Below are positions 16,653 through 25,602 of a stretch of 45,624 nucleotides of DNA, piece after piece. Below the pieces are notes generated by a model. That model did no database searches, was not told the DNA's origin, and saw nothing but the letters and a program-made list of their open reading frames with translations. Each line of letters opens with the position of its first letter. Position 1 is the stretch's first letter. Source of the stretch: Paludibacter sp. (GTDB lineage Bacteria; Bacteroidota; Bacteroidia; Bacteroidales; Paludibacteraceae); NCBI GenBank assembly GCA_028703105.1, contig JAQVNN010000011.1, forward strand, positions 1 to 45,624. Direction: 5' to 3'. A program made the translations under genes and the position numbers.

Positions 16653-17649
16653 GCATACCACATGCCGCAAAAATATCTTCTCCCCGTGATTTCCGGATGG
16701 TGGTCATGATCCCGTTGTTTGTCAGGTAATCACGGAAAGCAATCATCTTGCTTTCATCTGAAGTTTTCAGGTCAATCCCCGGTATGGCATGATAGCGTAT
16801 TAAATTGACACGACAATCTATTCCTTTCAACAGTTTAACCATTTCGCGGGCATGCCGCAAGGTGTCGTTCAATCCGTTAAACAGGATGTATTCAAAGGAA
16901 ACCCTGCGTTGTTTACTGAAATCATGGTTTCGTAATTCATCAAGTACCTTGTGAATTGGATGGGCTTTTTGAATGGGCATCAGCTTCAGTCTTTCTTCAT
17001 CAAAGGGTGAATGCATACTCACAGCCAGGTGACAAGTTGATTTTTCCAGAAAAATCTTCATGCCCGGAATCAACCCGATTGTTGAGACGGTTATTCTTTT
17101 CGGACTCCATCCCAACCCGTAATCTGCTGTAAGAACTTCAAGGGTTCGTAATACATTTTCGATATTATCCAGCGGTTCTCCCATGCCCATGAAAACAATG
17201 TTGGTGAGTTGTTCCGATTCAGGAATAGAATAATACTGGTTTAAAATTTCCTGTGCTGTAAGTTGAGCCCCAAAGCCCTGTTTCCCGGTCATGCAAAACA
17301 GGCAGTTCATCTTACAGCCTACCTGTGAAGAGATGCACAAGGTGGCCCTGTCGTCTTCCGGGATAAAAACACTTTCAATGAACTGGTTTTTTTGTGTTTT
17401 GAAAAGATATTTCACTGTTCCGTCAACTGAAACCTGCTTTTCAACAGGAAGGTATCTGCCAACTTCGTATTGCTCGTTTAGCAAAGTCCTGTTTTTCAGA
17501 GAGAGATTACTCATCTCATCAATGGAGATTGCTCTTCTTTTGTAAATCCATTCTGATAGCTGTTTCCCGGTAAATGAAGGCATCCCCCGCCCGGTTGTTA
17601 TGGCGGTCAGCTCATCTAATGTTTTGCCTAATAGAGGTGTTTTTATCAT
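16630..17649 (-). CDS. rlmN: Dual-specificity RNA C2-methyladenosine methyltransferase
   Basis: Radical-SAM enzyme methylating C2 of A2503 in 23S rRNA and A37 in some tRNAs. I set the start at ATG 17649 (339 residues, MIKTPLLGKTLDEL), which matches family N-termini; the longer frame from 17676 uses TTG. The radical SAM cluster motif is Cys112-x3-Cys116-x2-Cys119 in GCKMNCLFC. The catalytic Cys that forms the methylene bridge is Cys330 in FAACGML near the end, and the SAM-binding GMGEPLDN follows the cluster domain. Other family motifs, including SMHSPFDEERLKLMP, are intact. It converges on relA with a 23-bp overlap of coding ends. A terminator for the upstream ppiD-like gene lies in the 97-bp gap before it. 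Confidence 0.96.
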   Translation of the reverse strand: MIKTPLLGKTLDELTAITTGRGMPSFTGKQLSEWIYKRRAISIDEMSNLSLKNRTLLNEQYEVGRYLPVEKQVSVDGTVKYLFKTQKNQFIESVFIPEDDRATLCISSQVGCKMNCLFCMTGKQGFGAQLTAQEILNQYYSIPESEQLTNIVFMGMGEPLDNIENVLRTLEVLTADYGLGWSPKRITVSTIGLIPGMKIFLEKSTCHLAVSMHSPFDEERLKLMPIQKAHPIHKVLDELRNHDFSKQRRVSFEYILFNGLNDTLRHAREMVKLLKGIDCRVNLIRYHAIPGIDLKTSDESKMIAFRDYLTNNGIMTTIRKSRGEDIFAACGMLSSSKHV

Positions 17650-17688
17650 CTTGGAAGTTTTGTCAAAAATACGCAATAAGTTCTATCT

Positions 17689-17725
17689 AAAAAAATGACG
17701 GAATGAAATGTTTTCACTCCGTCAT
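17689..17725 (-). terminator. Intrinsic terminator of the ppiD-like gene
   Basis: On the minus strand, ATGACGGAGTGA pairs with TCATTCCGTCAT (one mismatch) around a short A-rich loop, followed by a run of T (17695-17689). It begins 22 nt after the stop codon at 17747 and insulates rlmN from upstream transcription. Confidence 0.8.
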
Positions 17726-17746
17726 AAATCAGTTATGTGTATGATA

Positions 17747-19861
17747 TTAATAAAAATTCAGCCTGTTGTCTGTGACCTCCGCTTTAGTGCGCATGTCCAT
17801 CATGATAATATTCGGAAGCGAATACCTGAATCGTGATGCCAGATTTTGTTTTTCTGACACAAGGTCGAAAGTCGCTTCGTTTTGCTGAACATCATAATTA
17901 TAAAGCACAAAGACACCTGCATTGCCTTTTACCGGAGCTGACAATTGGTTTAGCTCCTGAGAAACAGCTTTCCCGATAACTGCAGGTTCAAAACCTTCCA
18001 TGCCGAACTGGTAAGAACCGAAGTTAATGTTTTCAGCCGATCTAACTTCAAGATCCATGTTGCTTGCAAGGCTTTCCAGTGTTACCCCGGAAGATATTTT
18101 TCCGGTTATTTCCTGGATGATTTTTTCAGCTTTTTTATCGCGGATGATTTCACTGCGGATTTGGTTGGCTACTTTGTCAATCGATCTGTATTTCGATTTG
18201 TTTACATCCGTAATTACCGCAACCATTAATTCTTTTTCACACTCAAAAACATCAGAAACTGTTCCTTTTGAGTTTTCAAATACCCAGCGAACAACTTGGC
18301 GTGACTGAGGAATATTCAGTACGTTTTCGTTTGATTGATATATTTCGTTCGCTTGTCGTACGATGTAGTTGTGTTGTTTTGCAATGCTGTCGAAATCAGC
18401 AGCTTTTAGACCGGCTGCAAAGCGTTTGGCTTCATTGAAAATGATACCCTGGGTTTTAGAACTGGCAATTACACCGCGTTCCAGGATGGCCAGCTTAACC
18501 TTTTTCCTTGGAGCGGTTTTTTCCATGATTTGTATGATTTGTGTTCCCTGAGCATTTTTGAATGTAAATACTTCATTGACTCTTTTGGCGAAAGCGTCAC
18601 GAAGGATGTCTTTGTCCAGCGCCTGGTCTCCATCCATTATCCAGCCGATTTCGCCGTTATTTTCGGCTGTTTGTTTTACTGCTGAATATTTTTTTGCCAG
18701 TTCGCCAAAATTTGCTCCGTTACGGATTGCCCTGATGATACTGTCAGCCTTTGCTTCTTCTGTACTTAAGAGGAAAATATGTCTCAGTTTTACAGAGTCG
18801 GGAAGCATGATTCCTGTTTCCATGATACGTGCCATGGTGTAGGTGCTGTTCACAAATAGAGGGCCTGCAACATCTCCCTTTTTGCCTGAAAAAGCAAAGT
18901 CTTTATAATGTACAGGAATGCTTTTTTCTGTATAATTACGTCCGGTATAAGGAATATCAGAGTTCATGTTCACAAGTTCAACTACATCTTCTGTCTTTGC
19001 AAACTCATTTTTCAGTTCGTTGATGAATTTTTCCGCTTCAGTGAAATCATACTCTTGCGGTTGAATATTAAAACTTACAAAGTTGATGGATGCATTAGGT
19101 TCCTGACGGTAACGGCTGATTTGACTGTTATACCTTTCTTTGATTTCTTTGTTGGTGACTGTAAACTCGGTATCAGGAACAGAAAAATAAGGTTTAACAA
19201 GGTATTTTACGGCTACATTTTTCGCGTTTGCCTCAAAATTTGCTTTTGCTTGTAAGTTGTTTACAACCACTGAATTAGAAATTAATACATTGTATTTTTC
19301 TTGCAGCAGAGAGTATTTAACAGTCTTTTCGAGGAATATCCACAGTTTTTTGTATTCATTTAATACTTCTTGCATTTGATAATCAGTAGGATCATCATCT
19401 TTAAAGTTTAAAAACTGTAACAACATAGCCCGGCTGAAACGACCCGATTCGTCCGCAAAGAAGCGACGTTGTTGAATCATCGGGTGAATATTATTCCCGA
19501 TCAGCTGGTCGGAGAGTTCTTCTTTGCTTACAGTAAGACCCATTTTTTCAGCCTCTGCCAGCAATATTTTTTCCCTGACAAGTTGATCCCACACAAAAGC
19601 TTTCAGTTGTTGCATGGTCTGTTCGTCAATATTCTGCTGCCCGGTTTCATATTTCTGAAAAACCGTAATTTGATCCAGTAAATCCTGATAATCTGCAATG
19701 TTGATTTTTTCTCCATTGATTTCAGCTACTGTTTCTCTGGATTTATTGAAAAAAGTGGACCCCTGTGTGAGGAAGTCTCCAATTATGAAAGATAGGAGTG
19801 CAACCCCGATCACGACTATAAGTAAAACTCCTTTACTTCTGATTTTTTCTAATGTTGCCAT
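17747..19861 (-). CDS. ppiD: SurA_N/PpiD-like peptidylprolyl isomerase
   Basis: A 704-residue membrane-anchored periplasmic foldase. One TM segment near the N-terminus (VLLIVVIGVALLSFIIGDFL, ~12-31) follows MATLEKIRSKG, giving an N-in topology as in PpiD. A SurA_N-like helical chaperone region (AEINGEKINIADYQDLLDQ, then VWDQLVREKILLAEAEKMGL) precedes a long alpha-rich domain. The parvulin rotamase domain spans ~345-445: SVKLRHIFLL, ANFGELAKKYSA, NNGEIGWIMDGD, FAKRVNEVFTF. A second degenerate parvulin-like part may follow. It is expected to help outer-membrane and secreted proteins fold at the exit of Sec. It lies 73 bp after the CNNM/CBS gene on the same strand. The symbol is by domain layout, not proven orthology. 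Confidence 0.88.
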   Translation of the reverse strand: MATLEKIRSKGVLLIVVIGVALLSFIIGDFLTQGSTFFNKSRETVAEINGEKINIADYQDLLDQITVFQKYETGQQNIDEQTMQQLKAFVWDQLVREKILLAEAEKMGLTVSKEELSDQLIGNNIHPMIQQRRFFADESGRFSRAMLLQFLNFKDDDPTDYQMQEVLNEYKKLWIFLEKTVKYSLLQEKYNVLISNSVVVNNLQAKANFEANAKNVAVKYLVKPYFSVPDTEFTVTNKEIKERYNSQISRYRQEPNASINFVSFNIQPQEYDFTEAEKFINELKNEFAKTEDVVELVNMNSDIPYTGRNYTEKSIPVHYKDFAFSGKKGDVAGPLFVNSTYTMARIMETGIMLPDSVKLRHIFLLSTEEAKADSIIRAIRNGANFGELAKKYSAVKQTAENNGEIGWIMDGDQALDKDILRDAFAKRVNEVFTFKNAQGTQIIQIMEKTAPRKKVKLAILERGVIASSKTQGIIFNEAKRFAAGLKAADFDSIAKQHNYIVRQANEIYQSNENVLNIPQSRQVVRWVFENSKGTVSDVFECEKELMVAVITDVNKSKYRSIDKVANQIRSEIIRDKKAEKIIQEITGKISSGVTLESLASNMDLEVRSAENINFGSYQFGMEGFEPAVIGKAVSQELNQLSAPVKGNAGVFVLYNYDVQQNEATFDLVSEKQNLASRFRYSLPNIIMMDMRTKAEVTDNRLNFY

Positions 19862-19934
19862 TTTACAAACTTGAAATGTATTTTTTAGTCAATTATACCT
19901 GTTTTTTTGAGGGCACGAATATACGAAATTAATT

Positions 19935-21188
19935 TTATCCACCCAAAAATAATCTGATTAATTCAATTCTGTTGTTAGTTACCTTGATACACTTGAGATT
20001 GAAGTCCCCAATACGAATTACTTCATTCAGTTTGGGAAAGTGTTGATGGTGATGCAGTACGAAGCCTGCAATGGTTTCATATTCATCGGATTCAGGTATG
20101 TTTAACCCGAACTTCTCATTTGCCTGTTGAACCTCCATTCGGCCGGATAACAGGTATTCTTTTTCATTCAGTTGTTTGGCGATGTATTCGCGATTATCAT
20201 GTTCATCTTCAATTTCACCCAGAATTTCTTCAATGATATCTTCGAGTGTAATAATCCCGTTGGTACCTCCATGTTCATCCACCACCACCGCAATGCTTTT
20301 TTTGTGTTGCATGAACAATTTCATCAGTTTGTGTGCGGTCATATTTTCAGGTACAATCGGAATCTGTCGGATGTACTTCTTCCAGTCGTTGGGGTGTTCA
20401 AACATTTCAGACGCGTGAATATACCCGATTATGTTGTCGATGTTTTCTTTGTAGATTGGAATTTTTGAAAAACCTGTTTCAATAAATGTCTGTTTTAGTG
20501 TTTCCAGACTGGCTTCATATTCCAACGCGATAATTTCAGTTCTTGGTACGGAACAGTCACGTAGTTTGACATTAGAGAAATCCAGGGCGTTCTGAAAAAA
20601 TTTCACTTCCGTTTCAATCTCTTCTTCCAGATTGCTTTTATCAAAACTTTCCTGAATAAGATAACTCAGATCAATACGGGAAAACATTGTGTTGTTGCTG
20701 TGTTCGGGTGTCCCAGTTTTGAAAATTCGCAGGATCATTTTGGAGAGCCATGTGGTAAAATAAGCTATTGGGTATAAGACGATATAGAACAGAAATACCA
20801 ACCACGCAAACACACGAAGCCAGAGGTTGGGGTTCGTCCGAAAGATTGTTTTAGGTAAAAACTCTCCGGTAAATAATACGATGATGGTGGCCAGGATGGT
20901 TTGTAAAAAGGTGATGAGAAATTGATTTTGTGTAAAAGAAAATAAAGGTGAGAGAAAATCAGCCATCATCAGTCCATAAACCACAAGCGCTATGTTGTTA
21001 CCAACCAGCATAGAAGAAATAAATTGCTGAGGGTGTTTATAGAAGATACTGAGCAGGGAAGATGTCAGACTCCGTTCTTTTTTCTCTAACTCGAAGCGCA
21101 GTTTATTGGAAGATACAAACGCAATTTCCATCCCTGAAAAGAATGCAGAGAGGATGAGCGTGATAATAATGTACGTTAACGTGTCCAA
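19935..21188 (-). CDS. CNNM/CBS/CorC_HlyC transporter-family membrane protein (hemolysin-like, GldE-related)
   Basis: A 417-residue inner-membrane protein. The N-terminal DUF21/CNNM domain (~1-185) has 3-4 membrane helices and the motifs ILSAFFSGMEIAFVSSN and SSMLVGNNIALVVYG; the small-residue/Asn positions line the metal site in CNNM Mg2+ transporters. A Bateman CBS pair follows (~215-345: DCSVPRTEIIALE, FSKIPIYKENIDNIIGYIH, KKSIAVVVDEHGGTNGIITLEDIIEEILGEIEDE), then a CorC_HlyC domain (ANEKFGLNIPESDEYETIAGFVL). Related proteins include Mg2+/Co2+ exporters and GldE of gliding Bacteroidota; gldD is not seen nearby, so I give no symbol. It is upstream of the PpiD-like gene and probably leads that transcript; CTATCTTTGC (minus strand, 21214-21221 core) is a -7-like box for it. 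Confidence 0.88.
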   Translation of the reverse strand: MDTLTYIIITLILSAFFSGMEIAFVSSNKLRFELEKKERSLTSSLLSIFYKHPQQFISSMLVGNNIALVVYGLMMADFLSPLFSFTQNQFLITFLQTILATIIVLFTGEFLPKTIFRTNPNLWLRVFAWLVFLFYIVLYPIAYFTTWLSKMILRIFKTGTPEHSNNTMFSRIDLSYLIQESFDKSNLEEEIETEVKFFQNALDFSNVKLRDCSVPRTEIIALEYEASLETLKQTFIETGFSKIPIYKENIDNIIGYIHASEMFEHPNDWKKYIRQIPIVPENMTAHKLMKLFMQHKKSIAVVVDEHGGTNGIITLEDIIEEILGEIEDEHDNREYIAKQLNEKEYLLSGRMEVQQANEKFGLNIPESDEYETIAGFVLHHHQHFPKLNEVIRIGDFNLKCIKVTNNRIELIRLFLGG

Positions 21189-21264
21189 GATTCAATCAAG
21201 TGATTTGAGAATGCAAAGATAGAGAAAATAACAGTTTGATTGTTACAAAAAATTAGAAATTTAT

Positions 21265-21295
21265 TTTGTCGTTTTAAAAAAATACAATACCTTTG
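21265..21295 (+). promoter_or_regulatory. Promoter of the tRNA-Lys pair
   Basis: TTTG at 21265-21268, a 19-nt spacer, then TACCTTTG at 21288-21295: an exact match to the Bacteroidota TTTG-N19-TAnnTTTG consensus, 19 nt before the first tRNA-Lys. Confidence 0.8.
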
Positions 21296-21314
21296 CACTC
21301 GCTTTTGAAAATTC

Positions 21315-21387
21315 GATTCAGTAGCTCAGCAGGTAGAGCACATCCCTTTTAAGGATGGGGTCCTGGGTTCGAGCCCCAGCTGGATCA
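21315..21387 (+). tRNA. tRNA-Lys (anticodon TTT), copy 1
   Basis: A 73-nt cloverleaf: acceptor GATTCAG/CTGGATC (one T-G pair), anticodon stem CATCC/GGATG with loop CTTTTAA (anticodon TTT), T arm CTGGG-TTCGAGC-CCCAG, discriminator A. The 3' CCA is not encoded. It is identical to the second copy 25 bp downstream and shares one promoter with it. Confidence 0.97.
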
Positions 21388-21412
21388 CCCGTATTCTAAA
21401 GCGATATATGTT

Positions 21413-21485
21413 GATTCAGTAGCTCAGCAGGTAGAGCACATCCCTTTTAAGGATGGGGTCCTGGGTTCGAGCCCCAGCTGGATCA
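21413..21485 (+). tRNA. tRNA-Lys (anticodon TTT), copy 2
   Basis: Identical over all 73 nt to the copy at 21315, including the ACC that follows the acceptor stem. It is followed within 5 nt by an intrinsic terminator, so the two form one short bicistronic tRNA transcript. Confidence 0.97.
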
Positions 21486-21489
21486 CCTG

Positions 21490-21521
21490 AAAAAATCCCG
21501 CATGATTTGCGGGATTTTTTT
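21490..21521. terminator. Bidirectional intrinsic terminator after tRNA-Lys
   Basis: AAAAATCCCGC (21491-21501) pairs with GCGGGATTTTT (21509-21519) around a 7-nt loop, with T-runs outward on both strands. It serves the tRNA-Lys pair (+) and the convergent outer-membrane protein gene (-), whose stop codon is 22 nt away. Confidence 0.9.
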
Positions 21522-21542
21522 GTTGGTGTATAGTTGAGTTGA

Positions 21543-22130
21543 CTACAGCTTCAGACCTACTGTCAGGTTGATTACCCCGCCATTTTCCTGAAAATCAGAA
21601 ATTTGTTCAGCCAACGTCTTCCCTTGTCTTAGGGTGTAGCGCAAATCAGTTGTGATGAAATCAAAAAGATCAATTCCTGCACCTATTTGATATTCCAGTT
21701 TATTCAAGTCAAAAGAAAAAGTTTCATTGATGTTGTGTGTGTACATGGCACCACCGGATATATGCAAACTCAGCAAGCCTATATCGAAAAACTTCAATCC
21801 GACATGTACCGGTATTTTTAACTTTTCAAAGGTGTCAACTTCCTCTCCATTTTGAATTTTTTGAACGGCATAATGAAATTCGGGCTGGAAATATAATTTT
21901 TTTCCCATTTGTATAAATCCACCGAGTTGGTAATTACCTTCAAGCTGCGAAGCAAAATCATCTCCGAAATTTTCAGGTGGGTTGTTAAAGTCGGCAGTTA
22001 AATTCAGACCAAACTTAGGGCCATATCTGAAATAAAATTTTTCAGGTTCAGTCTCATAATCGGTGCTTTGTGAAAAACCGACCAAACTTGTGACAGTGAA
22101 AAATAACAGGATGTAAAACTTGGTTTTCAT
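21543..22130 (-). CDS. Outer-membrane beta-barrel protein (PorT/OMP_b-brl_2-like)
   Basis: A 195-residue outer-membrane protein. I choose ATG 22130, which gives a clean signal peptide MKTKFYILLFFTVTSLVGFSQ; the longer frame from 22184 adds 18 residues before it. The mature protein is a run of amphipathic strands: FYFRYGPKFGLNLTADF, GNYQLGGFIQMGKKLYFQPEFHYA, IPVHVGLKFFDIGLLSLHISGGAMY, LEYQIGAGIDLFDFITTDLRYTLRQG, and INLTVGLKL at the end, as in small 8-stranded barrels of the outer-membrane beta-barrel type 2 family. Alternating residues and the terminal Leu fit BAM insertion. Function unknown; it is not an obvious PorT of T9SS. It stands alone, divergent from the V-ATPase operon. Confidence 0.83.
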   Translation of the reverse strand: MKTKFYILLFFTVTSLVGFSQSTDYETEPEKFYFRYGPKFGLNLTADFNNPPENFGDDFASQLEGNYQLGGFIQMGKKLYFQPEFHYAVQKIQNGEEVDTFEKLKIPVHVGLKFFDIGLLSLHISGGAMYTHNINETFSFDLNKLEYQIGAGIDLFDFITTDLRYTLRQGKTLAEQISDFQENGGVINLTVGLKL

Positions 22131-22313
22131 GGTTGTAAAAATTTGTTTTGGTGATTGAAAATTATTCAAAAAAACATGAAACATTACACAAAGATGTTAA
22201 ATCAATTTTAAAGTTCAAAAATAAAATTCAAAAGTATAAGTTTTTTGTAAATTATTAGTTCTTTTTTTTAACTTTTTTTACTTGAAATATTTTCTTTTGA
22301 AAAATTAAAGAAT

Positions 22314-22321
22314 TACTTTTG
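22314..22321 (+). promoter_or_regulatory. Putative -7 box (TACTTTTG) of the V-ATPase operon
   Basis: TACTTTTG lies 41 nt before the subunit E ATG. A TTTG at 22296-22299 is only 14 nt upstream, short of the usual 19, so the -33 element is uncertain. The surrounding ~130 bp are very AT-rich. Confidence 0.5.
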
Positions 22322-22362
22322 TGATTCAAAAAAAATAATCAGCCAAATAAAGTTCAAATAAC

Positions 22363-22953
22363 ATGAATACAAAATTGCAGGATTTAACCGACAAAATCTA
22401 TCTGGAAGGGGTAGAAAAAGGGAAGACGGAAGCTGCTGAAATCATATCGAAAGCAGAATCAGAGGCTGCTGAAATAGTTTCAAAAGCAAAAGCAGAAGCA
22501 GACAAGCTTTATCAATCATCAGAAGAAAAGGCAAATGAGTTGATGAAAAATACCCGTGCTGAGTTAAAGTTATTCACCCGGCAAGCGGTCGATGCCCTGA
22601 AATCTGAAATTACCAATATTGTTTGCGGAGATGTGGTTTCTGATTCGGTAAAAGCTGCTACTGCAGATAAGGAATTCATGCAAAAAATGATTTTGTTGAT
22701 AGTTCAGGAGCTGGCAAAGAATCAAACTGTCACTATTGAAACAAAACAGGCTGAAGCACTGATCACCTATTTTAAATCCAATGCGAAGGATTTGTTAAAT
22801 AAAGGAATTAAAATCACTGAAGTCAACAACATTAAAACTGATTTCACCCTTATTCCGGCCGACGGTGGTTATAAAATTAACTTCGGAGAGGATGAGTTTG
22901 TAGCTTATTTTAAAGAGTTTCTCAGACCGAAATTAGTAGAAATGTTGTTTTAA
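22363..22953 (+). CDS. atpE: V-type ATPase subunit E (peripheral stalk)
   Basis: First gene of the V-ATPase operon. A 196-residue protein with a long N-terminal charged helix rich in Ala, Glu and Lys (KGKTEAAEIISKAESEAAEI, then VSKAKAEADKLYQSSEEKA), typical of subunit E and its coiled-coil pairing in the peripheral stalk. A smaller C-terminal alpha/beta domain ends FLRPKLVEMLF. Its job is to hold the catalytic A/B ring against subunit I so that rotation drives ion transport. No separate subunit G gene is present, so E may pair with itself or with an unrecognised partner. The stop TAA overlaps the next ATG by one base (TAATG), implying coupled translation. Confidence 0.9.
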   Translation: MNTKLQDLTDKIYLEGVEKGKTEAAEIISKAESEAAEIVSKAKAEADKLYQSSEEKANELMKNTRAELKLFTRQAVDALKSEITNIVCGDVVSDSVKAATADKEFMQKMILLIVQELAKNQTVTIETKQAEALITYFKSNAKDLLNKGIKITEVNNIKTDFTLIPADGGYKINFGEDEFVAYFKEFLRPKLVEMLF

Positions 22954-23807
22954 TGCAAAAGATTTTCAATCAACCGATGAATTATTATTGCCTGGTAGCA
23001 GGGCTGCCCGACTTACAGAAGGACGATACAAAAGGTTTTTTGTCGCCGGGGGATTTGCTGGCTGAAATTTCCCCGCAACTGTCTTTGGGAGATGCCCGCC
23101 TCTTTCGTTTGCTTTATGCCCGGTATGACAATGCTAATTTTCTTTCTTTTCTCCGTGATAAGGAAGCTCAGCTTGATCCATTCGGTGTACTTGGCAGAAC
23201 TGATTGGGAAGAATTGATCCGGTTGATGCAGGAAGAAGATTATTCCCGGGATCAACGTCTGCTGCCGTATTATATCGAATACTTCAGACTTTCACGTGAA
23301 GATGAAGATTTTCTGAAAGGAATCTCACAGGAAGATTATCTGGCAGGATTATATTACGCTTATGCCATGCAATCTTCCAATAAGTTTGTGTCGTCCTGGT
23401 TTGAATTCAATCTTAATTTAAATAACTTACTGACCGCTGTTTTCTGCCGGAAACACAAAATTAACCCGGAAAAGCTAATCGTGGGTCAGAACGAAGTAGC
23501 TAAAATTCTCAGAACCAGTCATGCCCGTGATTATGGTGTCGGGGGGCTTTTTGAATATACGGAGGAAGTAATTAAACTGGCAGAAGAGGTTGATTTGTTG
23601 GAACGTGAGAAAAAAATTGACGCCCTGAAATGGGAGTGGTTGGAAGAACATACCTTTTTTAATTATTTTACGATTGAAAAGGTCCTTGCCTATACCCTGA
23701 GGGTCGAAATGTTGTATCGCTGGAAAATGCTGTCATTTGAAGCCGGATCTGAAATTTTCCGAAACATACTGACTTCTATGAAGCAGGGAATAAATATCAA
23801 TGCATAA
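22953..23807 (+). CDS. DUF2764 protein of the V-ATPase operon
   Basis: A 284-residue, mostly helical soluble protein of DUF2764, a family found between atpE and atpA in bacterial V-ATPase operons such as those of Chlamydia (CT309 position) and Borrelia (BB0095 position). It opens MNYYCLVAGLPDLQKDD from a second Met at 22977; the TAATG junction favours 22953, but either start is possible. Further blocks are FLSFLRDKEAQLDPFGVLG, SSWFEFNLNLNNLLTAVFCRK, and a C-terminal FNYFTIEKVLAYTLRVEML with a GxxxF-like end. Its size and all-helical character are those of subunit C/d, which is missing here, so it may be the rotor-stalk-to-membrane-ring adaptor. That is inference. Confidence 0.88.
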   Translation: MQKIFNQPMNYYCLVAGLPDLQKDDTKGFLSPGDLLAEISPQLSLGDARLFRLLYARYDNANFLSFLRDKEAQLDPFGVLGRTDWEELIRLMQEEDYSRDQRLLPYYIEYFRLSREDEDFLKGISQEDYLAGLYYAYAMQSSNKFVSSWFEFNLNLNNLLTAVFCRKHKINPEKLIVGQNEVAKILRTSHARDYGVGGLFEYTEEVIKLAEEVDLLEREKKIDALKWEWLEEHTFFNYFTIEKVLAYTLRVEMLYRWKMLSFEAGSEIFRNILTSMKQGININA

Positions 23808-23825
23808 ATATTATACCTATAAATA

Positions 23826-25580
23826 ATGTCAACAAAAGGAATCGTAAAAGGAATTATTTCTAACCTGGTTACCGTTGAGGTAGATGGTCCCGTTGCACAG
23901 AATGAAATAGCCTACATTCAGTTGGATGCAACCAGGCTGATGGCGGAAGTGTTGAAAGTGAACGGGAACAAGGCTTTTGTTCAGGTCTTTGAAAGTACAC
24001 GAGGGTTGAAAGTTGGTAACGAAGTAGAGTTTGCCGGTCACATGCTCGAAGTAACACTGGGTCCGGGCTTGTTGTCGAAAAACTACGACGGACTGCAAAA
24101 CGACCTTGATAAATTAACAGGTGTATTCCTGCAGCGCGGAGAATATAATTTCCCGCTTGATAAGGAAGCTAAATGGAAATTTACGCCGCTGGCATCGCCG
24201 GGTGATGTGGTGGAAGCCGGTTCCTGGCTCGGAGAGGTGGATGAGAATTTTCAACCGCACAAAATCATGGTGCCTTTCGTTTTTGAAGGTAGTTACACCG
24301 TAAAAAGTGTTGTCTCTGCCGGTGAATATACCATCATGGACACTATTGCTGTAATTACGGATGCCGACGGAAAGGATATTGAGGTCAATATGATTCAGAA
24401 ATGGCCGGTTAAAAAGCCTATCACTGTTCACACAGAAAAACCCCGTCCTTTTAAATTGCTGGAAACAGGTGTTCGTATCATTGATACAGCCAATCCAATT
24501 TGTGAAGGTGGAACGGGTTTTATCCCGGGTCCTTTCGGTACTGGTAAAACAGTGCTCCAGCACGCGATTTCCAAACAGGCTGAAGCTGATATCGTAATTA
24601 TTGCTGCCTGTGGTGAACGTGCCAACGAGGTGGTGGAAATTTTCGTTGAATTTCCGGAACTGGATGACCCGCATACGGGTCGTAAGTTGATGGAGCGTAC
24701 CATCATTATTGCTAATACCTCCAATATGCCGGTTGCTTCACGTGAAGCATCGGTTTACACGGCGATGACGATTTCGGAGTATTACCGCGCCATGGGATTG
24801 CGTGTGTTGATGATGGCCGACTCGACTTCCCGCTGGGCACAAGCCTTGCGTGAAATGTCGAACCGTATGGAAGAATTACCCGGTCAGGATGCTTTCCCGA
24901 TGGACTTATCCGCCATTATCGCGAACTTCTATTCCCGTGCAGGTTATGTTTACCTGAAAAACGGCCAGACTGGTTCGATTACCTTTATCGGTACGGTGTC
25001 GCCTGCCGGTGGTAACCTGAAAGAGCCGGTGACTGAGAGTACTAAAAAGGCTGCCCGTTGTTTTTATGCGCTCGAACAGTCACGCGCCGACCGCAAACGC
25101 TACCCGGCTGTGAACCCGATTGATAGTTATTCTAAATATATTGAATATCCTGAGTTTGAAGAATATATTTCAGGCGTTATTTCGCCGGAGTGGACGGCTC
25201 AGGTAAACGATATGAAAACTATCCTGCAACGCGGTAAAGAAGTACATGAACAGATTAATATTCTTGGTGACGATGGGGTGCCGGTGGATTATCACATTAC
25301 TTTCTGGAAATCGGAAGTAATCGACTTTGTGATACTTCAACAGGATGCTTTCGATAAAATTGATTCGGTTTGTCCGCTCGAACGTCAGGAATATATGCTC
25401 AATTTAGTGATGGATATTTGTAACTCCAGGTTCGAGTTTAACGGATTCATGGAGGTAATGGATTATTTCAAACGGGTAATCAACGTTTGCAAGCAAATGA
25501 ACTATTCGCCTTATAATTCGGAACAGTTTGCAAAATATGAAAGTGATTTAAAAACCATCCTGGCTGAAAGAATAAAATAA
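23826..25580 (+). CDS. atpA: V-type ATPase catalytic subunit A
   Basis: Catalytic ATP-binding subunit of the V1 head, 584 residues, normal length. The N-terminal barrel contains GIVKGIISNLVTVEVDGPV, followed by the A-subunit-specific bulge region (~110-190, EYNFPLDKEAKWKFTPLASP). The Walker A loop is GPFGTGKT at 235-242 (Lys241), with the catalytic Glu in ACGERANEVVE, and Walker B in VLMMADSTSRWAQALRE. The C-terminal helical domain ends KYESDLKTILAERIK. Three copies alternate with subunit B in the hexamer. There is no intein. Codon use is typical of a highly expressed gene. It starts 18 bp after the DUF2764 gene and 22 bp before atpB. Confidence 0.98.
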   Translation: MSTKGIVKGIISNLVTVEVDGPVAQNEIAYIQLDATRLMAEVLKVNGNKAFVQVFESTRGLKVGNEVEFAGHMLEVTLGPGLLSKNYDGLQNDLDKLTGVFLQRGEYNFPLDKEAKWKFTPLASPGDVVEAGSWLGEVDENFQPHKIMVPFVFEGSYTVKSVVSAGEYTIMDTIAVITDADGKDIEVNMIQKWPVKKPITVHTEKPRPFKLLETGVRIIDTANPICEGGTGFIPGPFGTGKTVLQHAISKQAEADIVIIAACGERANEVVEIFVEFPELDDPHTGRKLMERTIIIANTSNMPVASREASVYTAMTISEYYRAMGLRVLMMADSTSRWAQALREMSNRMEELPGQDAFPMDLSAIIANFYSRAGYVYLKNGQTGSITFIGTVSPAGGNLKEPVTESTKKAARCFYALEQSRADRKRYPAVNPIDSYSKYIEYPEFEEYISGVISPEWTAQVNDMKTILQRGKEVHEQINILGDDGVPVDYHITFWKSEVIDFVILQQDAFDKIDSVCPLERQEYMLNLVMDICNSRFEFNGFMEVMDYFKRVINVCKQMNYSPYNSEQFAKYESDLKTILAERIK

Positions 25581-25602
25581 GCGGAATAAAGATATAGTAA
25601 TT

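Noticed and set aside
21315-21485. Tandem 73-bp direct repeat, considered as an attachment site or duplication from an integrating element
   Set aside because: It is simply two intact tRNA-Lys genes with one promoter and one terminator; no integrase or partial tRNA copy is nearby.
24114-24674. A 186-codon minus-strand frame inside the V-ATPase A gene
   Set aside because: It is antisense to a conserved catalytic region (Walker A) and shows no family motif.
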